A stretch of 64,000 nucleotides of DNA from Erpobdella octoculata (Eukaryota; Annelida; Clitellata; Hirudinida; Erpobdellidae), in the NCBI GenBank assembly GCA_963978895.1, contig OZ022238.1, forward strand, positions 30,741,103-30,805,102. The letters run 5' to 3'. The notes under the pieces are model-generated. The model saw only the letters and a list, made by a program, of their open reading frames with translations, made no database searches and was not told the origin of the DNA. A program made the position numbers and the translations under genes. Of this stretch, positions 55,012 through 64,000 are shown piece by piece. Each line of letters begins with the position of its first letter. Position 1 is the stretch's first letter.

Positions 55012-55926
55012 AGCACCACTAAAAAGACTCTCGCTTGGTACTTTGGTACTCTAGCTGGTTGTGGACTTACAACAGAAGCCAACTTCTTTACACCATTGTC
55101 ATTGTATCTCCAGCAGCTTTTCTGTTATTAAGTGTCAATTTAGAAAAATTCCAAACCAAACTTTTACTCAAACTCTCGCCTATAATAAGAGAGAAACGTA
55201 TAAGAGACTACAACAAACATAAAGTGGGTGTAAGTTTAAAGCTCTGGTGTCGCAATCGTTCGATGTTTGCATATACTAATTTGAATCTAATATAAACTAT
55301 AGACCACCTAGGCACTTATTAGTAATAGTGAGTTTATTTTTGGGAAAAGCACACAAGGAGCAACAAGGAATAAGCCAATATGAACTGAGTGATGTTTGAT
55401 TGACATAATATAGACAAGTTTAGTTTGGGTTGGGAAGGAGTTTAATCAAAACTTTTTTGTAAAATAAATTTGTACTTGAGAAGCAGTCTGGGAATATGGG
55501 ACAAATACGAGGGATAACCTGTGATAATGTGATTTGATAAAAATATTCTTTTTCGATGTCACATTTTTCAGTAAATGATGATGCATTTCAAATAGTTTAA
55601 TTTAATTGCAATTTAACTGGCACTAACCAGCCAATCCAAAGTTTAGCAGAAACAAAGTGATAATATTTATTATTTGACAGTTCTACAGATATTAATAAAC
55701 AAGTAAAAGAAAAAACGAGTTTTTTAACACAAACTCTGATTTCAAATACACTCGATGTGGGTCTGTGTGTATGTGTGTATGTATACGAAAGATGTTCAAA
55801 TAACAATTTTTTTTTAATTGAATCACGTATTGTCATCCAATATAAAGATATGCTGAAAGATTCAGCTTCCTAGCTAGTCAAAAAGCTGGTTAAATTTTAT
55901 TTGCAAGATTTGCATACAGAGAAAGC

Positions 55927-55957
<31 letters not shown>

Positions 55958-56088
55958 AGATTGTAACCTAAATAAAAGTTTGTAATAAAGAAGTTTTTAA
56001 AGTCAATAATCGGTAATCGGCCAATTATCGGCAATCAGCCGATATCTTGTGACCGATTATAGACTATTTCATTATTGGTGCACCTCTA
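55012..56088. other. Intronic DNA ending in a hAT-type terminus
   Basis: The right boundary TATTGGTGCACCTCTA, with AATCGG/CCGATTAT repeats just inside (55998-56070), is the same kind of end as AATCAGTGCACCTCTA at about 61344-61355. The matching left end was not found. A (CA)n tract lies at about 55928-55953. The plus frames (54814-55131, 55035-55295) show no domain. Confidence 0.45.
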
Positions 56089-56178
56089 TCTTTAACATAT
56101 CTACGAGGGTGGTTCGATAACTTAGCCTACAAATGAAAAAACAAAAAATTTTGTAGAAGTGACGATTTATTTTTCAAC

Positions 56179-57258
56179 TTAATCTCCTTTTAGCTCTATA
56201 CACTTGACCCAGCAATGTTCCAACTTCTTTAACCCGTCTGAAAAATACATTTTCTCAAGGTCATCAAAATAGGCCTTCGTGGCGGCGATGAGCTCCTCAT
56301 TTGATTGAAATTTCTGCCCGGCGAGAGACTTTTTTAAGTTTGGAAACAAAAGGAATTTGCACGGGGCCAAATCTGGAGAATATGGTGGATGGGGCCCCCG
56401 TTCGTAGCCCAATTCTACCAATTTGGCAGTGGCGAGGGCGGAGGTGTGAGCCGGTGCCTTGTCATGGTGAAAAAGCACTTTTTTCTTTGCCAAATGGGGC
56501 CGTTTTTCTTCATTTCGCCGTCGAATCGGCCCAATAATTCAGCATAGTAGATGATTGTTTCCCCTTCTCCAGGTAATCGATGAAGATCACACCTTTCGAA
56601 TCAGCATAGTAGAGCCTTGTGATTGTTTCCCCTTCTCCAGGTAATCAAAGAAGATCACACCTTTCGAATCCCAGAAAACGGTGGCCATCACCTTTTCGGC
56701 CGATGGGACCGTCTTCGCCTTCTTCGGAGCACGTTCGCCGGGTGAAGACCACTGTTTTGACTGTTCTTTGGTCTCTGGTGTGTACCAGTGGATCCAGGTT
56801 TCGTCGACGGTCACGGAACGACGCAGAAACTCCTTTGGATTGCGCTTAAACAGCGTCAAACACATCTCCTAAGTGGTTTCACAGTTTCTCTTGTTATCCA
56901 GAGTGAGCAAATGCGGCACCCATCGCGCAGACAGTTTTCTCATGCCCAAAATTTCATGCAAGATATAACCCACACGGTCTTTTGAGATGCTTACTGTCTC
57001 AGCTATCTCGCGCACCTTCAATCGGCGGTCTGCCAATACAAGATCGTGGATTTTTGTGACGTTATCCTCCGTGGTAGCAGTTTTTGGAGCACCTTGGCGA
57101 TGTGCGACCAAGTTGAAACCCGTTAAACCAATTTTTGACGGTGGCATCGAAGGAGAAGAGTCAATGTACACAACATCCAAGCGTTCTTTAATTTTGCTGC
57201 GCAATTTCCCTTCCAAAAACAAGAATCGAATTACTGACCGATATTGCTCTTTCTCCAT
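56179..57258 (-). pseudogene. mariner transposase (DD34D type, broken)
   Basis: The N-terminus MEKEQYRSVIRFLFLEGK and the helix-turn-helix region (RLKVREIAETVSISKDRVG, then HEILGMRKLSARWVP) are at 56869-57258, then a stop. The middle frame (56587-56865) has RRSVTVDETWIHWYTPETK with the first catalytic Asp. The last frame (56179-56493) has KKVLFHHDKAPAHTS (second Asp) and PPYSPDLAPCKFLLF (third Asp, 34 residues later). A tandem duplication of about 60 bp (56544-56668) and several shifts break the frame between the second and last parts. All three catalytic Asp remain. Part of the HTH linker region is also missing (MPPSKIGLTGFN replaces the usual sequence). A member of the mariner group that is widespread in arthropods and other invertebrates. 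Confidence 0.92.
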
Positions 57259-57281
57259 TTTTTAAAAATCTGAAAACACAC

Positions 57282-57345
57282 TTCCATGCGCAATAAAAAA
57301 AACCATGAATTCGAATTCATGGTTTTTTTTTTATTGCGCATGGAA
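57282..57345. repeat. Near-perfect palindrome centred on GAATTC|GAATTC
   Basis: Arm 57282-57312 is the reverse complement of 57313-57345 except for two extra T in a homopolymer. It has no loop and lies in the 5' untranslated part of the mariner element. Confidence 0.92.
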
Positions 57346-57839
57346 ATTTGGCTGAAATTTCGACAGTAGCCTTTAACGAGAATGTACTGCGCAATAATAA
57401 ATTTTTCTTGCGATTATTGTGCCATCTGGCGTTGAGGCTAAGTACTTGTCGGACCACTCTCGTAGGTCCTATATTTTCTTTAAGACAAGCTCTGTTAAAT
57501 ATACATGCCCATTTAACATTTATCAGTCGCAAGCTAAATTTTCAATATTGCGAAATTTAGAAGATGAAGGACTAACGACAGGACGTGACATTTTATTTTC
57601 AGTAGTTTACAAGGACTGACTGAATTTTCAGAAAAAAATTTTAATCAAAAATCAACAAAATATTTAAATATTTTAAATGCTTTTATTTAACTTCACTCGT
57701 CTCTCTGTTTGTCTGTGGTGATCAAATCTAGAAACAAAAATTCATCCACTTTTCGACCACCTGGAGCTCTAAAACTTTCAGGAAAGCTTTATTCTGGATG
57801 ACAATACATGAATTGAATGTTTCCGACATGAATTAGGCC

Positions 57840-58060
57840 TTAAATCAATTAAAATTAATCAAATCAAATTAATCAAGTTGTTTATGTATAAGTCGCCAAA
57901 GGTCCAAAATAATTAAACAGTACGGATGTTTATTTATAAGTCGCCAGAGGTCTAAAATAATTAACCACTATGGATGTTTATGCATAAGTCGAAAATTAAA
58001 TCAACTAAAATTAATCAAATCAAATTAATCAAGTTGACCGTTACAGGTAAACGCCAATTC
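57840..58060 (+). repeat. Tandem repeat of 'GGATGTTTAT…AAGTCGCCA' units and paired ATTAATCAAATC blocks
   Basis: Units of about 60 bp (GGATGTTTATTTATAAGTCG) occur three times. They are bracketed by two copies of AATTAATCAAATCAAATTAA (about 57848 and 58008). No coding sequence. Confidence 0.75.
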
Positions 58061-58547
58061 AACTAATATTCATCTACATAGAGTTTTGAAACTTTCAGAA
58101 TAGCTGTATTCTCAATAACAATATATGAATGAAGTGTTTTAGATAACAACTAATCCATACATCAAGTTAAATTTATGAATTTTGATTTCATATGAAAGAA
58201 ATAAACAATATACACGATTGAGCGTAACGGTTGTTTTAGATTCAATAATTTAATTTGTTGACTACGATAAAGAAGCAAATAAAAGCATTTCTTTAAATTT
58301 ATTTTTTATCTTTACATGTTTTTACTTTGGGTTGGAAAGAATAATATATAATCTATTAACATAATCTACCCATGGAGAATGTTCTAACTAAAAATGTGCT
58401 TGTTTTTCTGGTACATGTAGATGTGTGATATATGATGGAAGAAATTTATTTTTTCTGTCATAATTGGTCATTTTTAAAAACAATCCTGAAGCAACTTTCC
58501 TGTCAATATGAAGGGTGTGATCAGAAGTTATTTTCTACTTTTTGGCC

Positions 58548-59150
58548 GGTTATTGACAATACAGATTTTACAGATTGCCAAAATGTTTTCAAATTTTTTA
58601 CAACCACTTTTAAAATAGACAAGCATAACTGAATAATTCATCAGTTCAACAAGAATAATTCATCAGTTCATGTGCAACGTTAATGACAATTGTTTCTGTA
58701 TAATCTGAGTCGTCGATAGAAAATTTTTTCTTTTTGGCAGGTTATTGACAATACAAAACTCTTTCAAGAAGTTGCTTCTTTTTTTAGAAATGTTTTCTAT
58801 TTATTTTATTTTCAACTTTTTGGCACTTGTTTCAAAGAAGTTTTGTCAAAAACAGAATGTTAGATTAGGCGACTGGGATTTAGATTGCGATTTTTTGCAA
58901 CCCACCCACTTCCTCCCATTTCGCTCTTTTTAAGTATTTATTTTGGTTGTCCACCCTTTTCTTCCCACATTATAAGCAGATTTTACAAATTGCTAAAATG
59001 TATTCAAATTTTTTACAACCACTTTTAAAATATACAAGCATAACTGAATAATTCATCAGTTCAACAAGCATAATTCATCAGTTCATGTGCAACGTTAATG
59101 ACAATTGTTTCTGTATAATCTGAGTCGTCGATAGACAATTTTTTCTGGAG
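58548..59150 (+). repeat. Direct repeat of about 175 bp, 430 bp apart
   Basis: Sequence from GATTTTACA(G/A)ATTGC through AATTCATCAGTTCATGTGCA and AATCTGAGTCGTCGATAGA occurs at about 58563-58725 and 58980-59140. Within each, AATTCATCAGTTCA itself appears twice. It could be the direct repeats of a degraded element; nothing codes between them that I recognise. Confidence 0.8.
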
Positions 59151-59755
59151 CATAAGCAATGAAATGAGTCATTATTATTCTGTCTCAAGGATTTCTGTGA
59201 ATAAAGAACTTGAGCTGATAGACCCTCCCATCATACCCAAAAGAGAGAGGAATTTGGTCCAGTGAAACAGAAGTATCAAAGAATACTAGGTCGCTCAAGA
59301 TAAATTTTCGTGTCGCAGAATTTCTTGAAAATTTATACTTTTTTATTTTTAACTTATTCAATCTAATTTTTGTTAACACTACTACGACATTTCTAATGCA
59401 CTAATACGTGTGATATTCGATTCATCTCCATCAAACACAAACTCAGATTGACTTGTTCAACCGTTAATTAATTGCGTTCTCTCGACTATCGCCCTACTTA
59501 TAATAAAAAACAACAAAGATCGTTAACAGGAAAGATAATATTGTAAATCAAATAGATAATAATTAAATCAAATAGAGCTCAAATTTTAATAGAAGCTGTT
59601 GTCTTCCGACTTAGGACTGTGTGCGAAATTTCAGCTCGCTACGATATCAGAAAGTTGGTAAAATTAACGATAGCAGATTTTGACATATACGGACAGTAGC
59701 AAGCTAATAAGGAATTTCCTTCAAAAAAAAAGAAATTTCCTACTGTCCTCATTAA

Positions 59756-61250
59756 CCCGTTTTAGACCATCGTACGTTTTACGAACACACTTATTTTTGG
59801 CGTTGCATAAAATTAAGTCGTAATTTTTTTTCTGTTAAAAGTTTTTTTTTATGTTAAGAAAGCTTCAATACACTGTATAAAATTTTTTAAATAATTTTTT
59901 TATTCATATTAAGTAGTTTAATCTGGGTTAGAATATGAGCATTTTCAAGGTTTTCGATCGATATAACTTTAAAAATTTATTATGCTAATTTCATGAGAGT
60001 TATCATAACAAAAGTTTGAAATATCGAAAGAAGATGTACTCAAAAGTAAACAGCAACGTTAATTAAATTTTATTGTGTTTACACTAACCCACAATCTGAA
60101 CATGTATGAGTCATGCTCGTTCTACGATCGTTGGGCGTATAGAGTACTGTATGCGAACGAGTCGAAACTAGTTTATTCAGCTTATAGGTGTGCAGTGGTT
60201 GAATTGGTGATAGTGTTTTTTGCAAATTTCATTCTTCGAATGAAATGTTTGTAAAGTTTAAAAATGAAAGGCGTCAAACAGAACGTTTTTTCACGTTGAA
60301 AGAAGCTATGTAACTAATTCTTGATGATGATGATAGCATTGAGGTTGACATACTTGTCATTCTTCGGCCCGGCGCATCATAATACGTGACTGATGAATAA
60401 GCAAATGAGGATGAAATGTTATTCTTTGTAATATCCGGGAAGGTAGAAGTTGATTATACTAATGATGGGATGGGATTAGACTGTGTCTGTTCTTTGGGTG
60501 AAGAAATGTAGGTCGCAAATACGGTCAGTTCAATGCCGCGGCAGCCAAAACGCCAAAAACGATTGAAATGCACTTGGACCAAAAAGAGTCATTTGAATAG
60601 CCACTTTTAAAACAGTCTATATATAACGAGTTTGAAACACCACAATGGTGCTTTGCTTGAAAAACCCCATATAGGCTGTTTAGGTTGTTTTATACCGATG
60701 AAATGAATTCATGCACGGTTGAAGAAACAAAACGATAGGGAAGATTTAGCAAATGGCCATGGTCATGATCTGGAAAAGGCGAAAACAGTAGGTCGCTACA
60801 AGCTGGAAAATTATGGCAAAACACTGTACATGTGGGCCAAGTGCGGCAAACGACTTCATCGGAATTGTTTTGGTGCTTTCCGCACACTCATCCGGTTCTG
60901 AAACGACTATCATGAACTGCTTGACTGATTTATTGAATGTTAAATTTTTGGATTTTATTGAACTGTGTTACTGATAAAGTCAGAAATGTGTTTTTAGCTT
61001 TTTTGTTTACAGCCTAAAATGTATATTATAATTGTTTGCGTTGAGAACAAAAAAATTGACTTTTAAACATTTTGTCGTTTTCAGTAGTCTATACGACCAT
61101 CGTTCGAAAAACGAGCATAGTGAATTTTCAAAGTTTTCTTTCAAATAAAAAATAATTAAAAATAAATCTGTTAAAACATAAGCAAGTAACTTAGAAATAA
61201 CAAAAAAAAATAATAGAAATCTAATTAATAAAGTTTTGGACCTAAACGGG
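59756..61250 (+). mobile_element. piggyBac-like element, copy C (1495 bp, TTAA duplication)
   Basis: The ends CCCGTTTTAGACCATCG and, inverted, CCCGTTTAGGTCC are flanked by TTAA at 59752-59755 and 61251-61254. It is nearly collinear with copy B. Plus-strand coding remains, broken by stops, are KERRQTERFFTLKEA-like, an acidic Asp-rich stretch (DDDDSIEVDI, about 60326), then a shortened C-terminus with KTLYMWAKCGKRLHRNCFGA (about 60818-60880). This corresponds to an N-terminus joined to the C-terminal Cys-rich end of a piggyBac transposase with the DDD catalytic domain deleted. Confidence 0.85.
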
Positions 61251-61309
61251 TTAAAGTGCATATCTCTAGTCTAGGCCTTTGCTTTTGTAATAATTCCATT
61301 ATTCTGAAT

Positions 61310-61355
61310 CTTTTCAGGGCCGATAATTGGCCAATAATCAGTGCACCTCTAGTAA
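61310..61355. mobile_element. hAT-type terminus fragment
   Basis: GGCCGATAATTGGCCAATAATCAGTGCACCTCTA resembles the end at 56088 (GGTGCACCTCTA with AATCGG inside). Only this end is preserved. Its interior may be what copy C of the piggyBac-like element landed in. Confidence 0.4.
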
Positions 61356-61659
61356 ACATGTTTGGCTTTTGAGATTGGTTTTTTAGTATCTCTAAAAAAA
61401 GTTTTGCTATGAAAATAAAAATTCAAAATTTCACATTTTTAGGTCAAATGATTTTAGCTTGACATTGATTATTTTAATTAGTCAGGAAGGTTTTTTAGTT
61501 ATCTCCAAAAAAAAGTTTTGTTTAAAACACTATGAAAATAAAAATTTCACATTCTTAGGTCAAATGATTTTAGCTCGACATTGATTATGTTAATTAGTCA
61601 GTATGCTTGTTTTGCTTAAATATTGTTTTCTAAAAGTCTATTGTAAGAAAATATATAAC

Positions 61660-61840
61660 CTGCTTTAAACACTTGAGCTCCTTGACTGACATTGATTATT
61701 TGGCCCTGTGCTGAAATGTCTGAATTTCCAGTATGCTGCACTGGAGTAACTTTCACTAAATGCTGCAGTTGCTGAGGCAGAAGCGTGAAAGTGACATTAT
61801 TATTTTGGACAGCAACAATCTGGGACAATTCAGGAGCAAT
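61660..61840 (-). CDS. Internal exon (A) of the MEF2-like gene
   Basis: The acceptor is ATTATTACAG| above 61840 and the donor TTTAAAGCAG|GTTATA below 61660. The frame starts in phase 0 and is open for 60 codons: IAPELSQIVAVQNNNVTFTL, then LPQQLQHLVKVTPVQHTGNS and DISAQGQIINVSQGAQVFKA, then G|. The last base joins exon B in phase (G|AT). The Gln/Val-rich sequence suits a transactivation region and is not itself diagnostic. Assignment to the same gene as exon B rests on phase, strand and composition. The next upstream exon would be beyond 64000. Confidence 0.55.
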
Positions 61841-61989
61841 CTGTAATAATTTCATATTTAAATATTAATTTACAACAAGTGATCATAAAAAGAATATTTT
61901 CAAAAATGCTTTTCTTTTATTACAACCAAAAACTAATGAAATTATTGAAATCATAAAAATAATAATAGCAATAATTTATATTGGGTATT

Positions 61990-62700
61990 AGAGGCCCAAA
62001 TCTGGCATAAAGTGAGTCTTTAATACCGTCATGGCATTAAATGAAAAAATGGCATCATGCACCCATAAATGGCATAAAGCGTCAAAACAGGCTAATACGC
62101 GCAAAATTCAATGAGTTCCTTTGAATTTGCTCAATTTTAAAATAAATTTTAAATAAAAAAAATGAAAATCTTTTACCATTTCCTTATCAATGAATTTTAA
62201 TATAAATTTCTTAGATGCAAAATTTCGAGTGATGTGCCGCTATAATTACGACACTAGAGGGAGATTTTTCGCAGTAAATAAATGTTTATTAGTCAATCGG
62301 TTTGATAAATGTATTAAAAGTTATAACTATAACAAAATTATGCCTTTCGTTTAATTTTTATCAAAGATATTGTTCGATCCGAGCGTCCGAGTCTCGCCGG
62401 ATGGATTACACGGTATATTGATGCTTGATTTCGACTGATATTCTTTCAAAGTAGCAATAAAAAGCATATCTATGTCATTTTATACTATTTGTTTTTCCTT
62501 AACATTGCATGAATCTTATAAAAAATAATTGATTCTTCTTAAGTGAAAGATTAGCATAATTTCATAGTAATTGTGATGTTATGGCTCCCAATAATTACAG
62601 ATTTTTTTTATTATACTTGAAACAAGTAACTTAACTTTTAGAAAACCAGACATACAAAGCAGTTAAAAAAAAACATTCTCATTAAGTAGCTATCAGTAAT
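61990..62700. other. Intronic DNA with ATGGCAT repeats, no gene
   Basis: Several (A)TGGCATAAA/ATGGCATC motifs cluster at 62000-62085, perhaps an element end. The rest is AT-rich with no feature. Confidence 0.35.
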
Positions 62701-62705
62701 AATTA

Positions 62706-64000
62706 GAGATGGTGATCGAACCGAACTTTTTGAACTCCACCCATGCAATTTTTAGCATTTCGAACCGAACTCTAACGAACCCAAACGTTTATGGATCAAA
62801 CTCAAACCGAACTCAAATCCAATGACGGTTCGAACTCGAACCGAACTCAATGGCAGTTGATCTCGAAACCAACTTAGCCATTGCTTGTCCCGGGCAATTT
62901 CTTCTCAAATCTCCGTACCGTGGTACATGGCCAGGCGATTGACGTGGACAATAGGGATATGACATGTTTTTAAGCGACTATCCCCATGTGATATTCGTTG
63001 GAGTTTTTTCGTGCAAAATAAGAATATGTGAGCCATTTTAGTTTTATTTGAAAAAGTTCACATTCCTATAGAAATGAAGTCTTTCTCAAAGATGGAAATT
63101 GCTCCAAATTAGAGTTTACTGTGACAAATGTACATAAGGACATTCTCACTGTGCATTAGTGAAAATAAATTTAATGTTCAGTTTTTCAATGGATTTGCAC
63201 AGTGGACGTAAGTCTTGCATCACTTTTATTGCTCGTTCTGCACATATATTTGAACGCTGCGTTGGTATAGGTGAAGGCTCCGATGACCAAAAGTCAGAGT
63301 CCGTTAGATTGTAGCAATGAGAGGAAAACCATGTCAGCCCATGACCCAGTGATGAAATCACATGCCGGTTCAGCTGTCTGTCGAAACTCTGGTATCAGAA
63401 TGAAAGCAAGCAATATATAAATGGCTCTGGAGTTCCACCTCGCATTGCTGATAGCAGGAAGTGATTGGAATTTCACTGTTGGGAAGCTTTCTGTACTTTT
63501 GAAACTCCTGTAGCATGATATTAAGTGATCAAGAAAGGCCATATCATCCCGCCACCTCTCCTGCTCTGCTTTCTCAAGTGGTCTTCCAGTATTCGGGAAT
63601 AATGCCTTGAGTTGCTCATACTCTCTGATTATTCTTGTAACATAAAGATAGTGCAAATCAGGTGAAGTTGTTGATCCATCGAAATAGTCATTCATGACAT
63701 GTTTCAGAATTGTGTCTAGAATATGGTGTTGACATCCAATGAATACAGGTTTTTGTAGTCCTTTTTCTTGGAAGTGTTTTTGCAACAGTGACACAGTACC
63801 ATTACGTTTTCCTGTGTTTGCTGAAGTTGTGTCAGACATAATCATTTTTACGGAGAACCACAGGTCATATTCATCGGGCACAGTCGTTATTCCATTAAAT
63901 ATTGTCTGACCTTTTCCATTTTCCAGTTCAAGAACAGCGGTCTGACCTCCCGATTTTCGTTTTTCAGAACCACTACCTGATATTCCTTCTTGTCAATGGT
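62706..64000 (-). mobile_element. Probable hAT-like element running off the window
   Basis: TAGAGATGGTGATCGAACCG at 62706, followed by repeated CGAACCGAACTC motifs (to 62850), has the form of a hAT terminus with subterminal repeats. The transposase-like ORF at 63294-63881 lies just inside. The other end is outside the window, so this cannot be confirmed by a target duplication. Confidence 0.5.
63146..64000 (-). pseudogene. Transposase-like protein (partial, multicopy invertebrate family)
   Basis: Minus frame 63294-63881 is open for 195 codons: MIMSDTTSANTGKRNGTVSL (an Asp-Thr-Thr…Asn-Thr-Gly block), then KPVFIGCQHHILDTILKHVM (Cys-x2-His), and SLPAISNARWNSRAIYILLA. Asp/Cys-x2-His/Arg-Trp blocks in this order occur in hAT-type transposases and in a widespread family of large invertebrate repeat proteins. 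The frame shifts near 63300 and goes on as WFSSHCYNLTDSDFWSSEPS and STQRSNICAERAIKVMQDL (63146-63361), and stops at TNAQ near 63149. Upstream coding continues past 64000. Superfamily is uncertain. Confidence 0.55.

Larger units (their letters stand above)
56104..57462 (-). mobile_element. mariner element (1359 bp) with TA duplication
   Basis: The ends are CGAGGGTGGTTCGATAACTT at 56104 and, inverted, CGAGAGTGGTCCGACAAGTA at 57462, each flanked by TA. The length is typical of mariner. The transposase is on the minus strand and starts at 57258. The 5' region carries an unusual palindrome (57282-57345). Confidence 0.9.

Noticed and set aside
55035..55295. Possible host exon on the plus strand
   Set aside because: Open frames here lack convincing acceptor/donor pairs and a recognisable domain.

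Overview
This window is non-coding-rich, AT-rich animal (metazoan) DNA. Nothing looks bacterial: there are no operons, genes are split by spliceosomal introns, and most of the sequence is nested transposable elements of animal type (RTE, CR1 and L2 LINEs; a Gypsy LTR element; mariner, pogo, piggyBac, hAT and MULE DNA transposons; Helitrons; tRNA-derived SINEs). An invertebrate is likely, but I cannot name the species.

Host genes. (1) The last two coding exons and poly(A) signal of an unrecognised plus-strand gene lie in bases 80-443. (2) On the minus strand I see four coding exons (61660-61840, 47871-48001, 32643-32766, 11338-11695), separated by introns of about 14-21 kb. They appear to be the C-terminal half of one transcription factor. 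Exon junction A to B and junction C to D are in phase. Three features point to a MEF2-type factor: a short RPALRVFIPNSRG block, a VKKEPSSP motif that fits the MEF2 sumoylation/phosphorylation consensus, and a terminal KRPRLD basic motif. Its MADS domain would lie beyond base 64000. The two genes converge. Most of the window is therefore intron of gene 2.

Layout. 0.9-1.4 kb: 76-bp minisatellite. 3.1-5.7 kb: broken piggyBac-like copy holding a hAT copy. 5.7-9.95 kb: composite Helitron with internal minisatellites. 10-12 kb: SINE heads and the last MEF2-like exon. 14.2-16.7 kb: hAT copy holding a SINE (itself holding a hAT MITE) and a Helitron. 16.7-22.9 kb: CR1 LINE split by a Gypsy element (18971-22202, identical target duplications). 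22.9-24.4 kb: Helitron end and a 20-bp minisatellite element. 24.5-28.3 kb: RTE LINE on the minus strand with 170-bp repeats at its 5' side. 28.7-30.4 kb: hAT and MULE scraps and a second 20-bp minisatellite element. 30.66-32.49 kb: pogo-like element with a hAT MITE inside. 33-41.7 kb: Helitron pieces, fold-backs and MITEs. 42.5-46.7 kb: CR1 and L2 LINEs facing each other, the L2 split by a piggyBac-like element. 48.4-55.0 kb: a 6.6-kb hAT-like element with exact 8-bp target duplications, carrying broken ORFs, a second hAT and a Helitron. 56.1-57.5 kb: mariner. 59.8-61.3 kb: third piggyBac-like copy. 62.7-64 kb: start of another transposon with a 195-codon transposase-like ORF.

No autonomous element is intact: every transposon ORF has stops, frameshifts or deletions. 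The main value of the window is a readable insertion history (up to three nested layers), several structurally odd repeats, and the large-intron host gene. I did not find a convincing new biochemical system.
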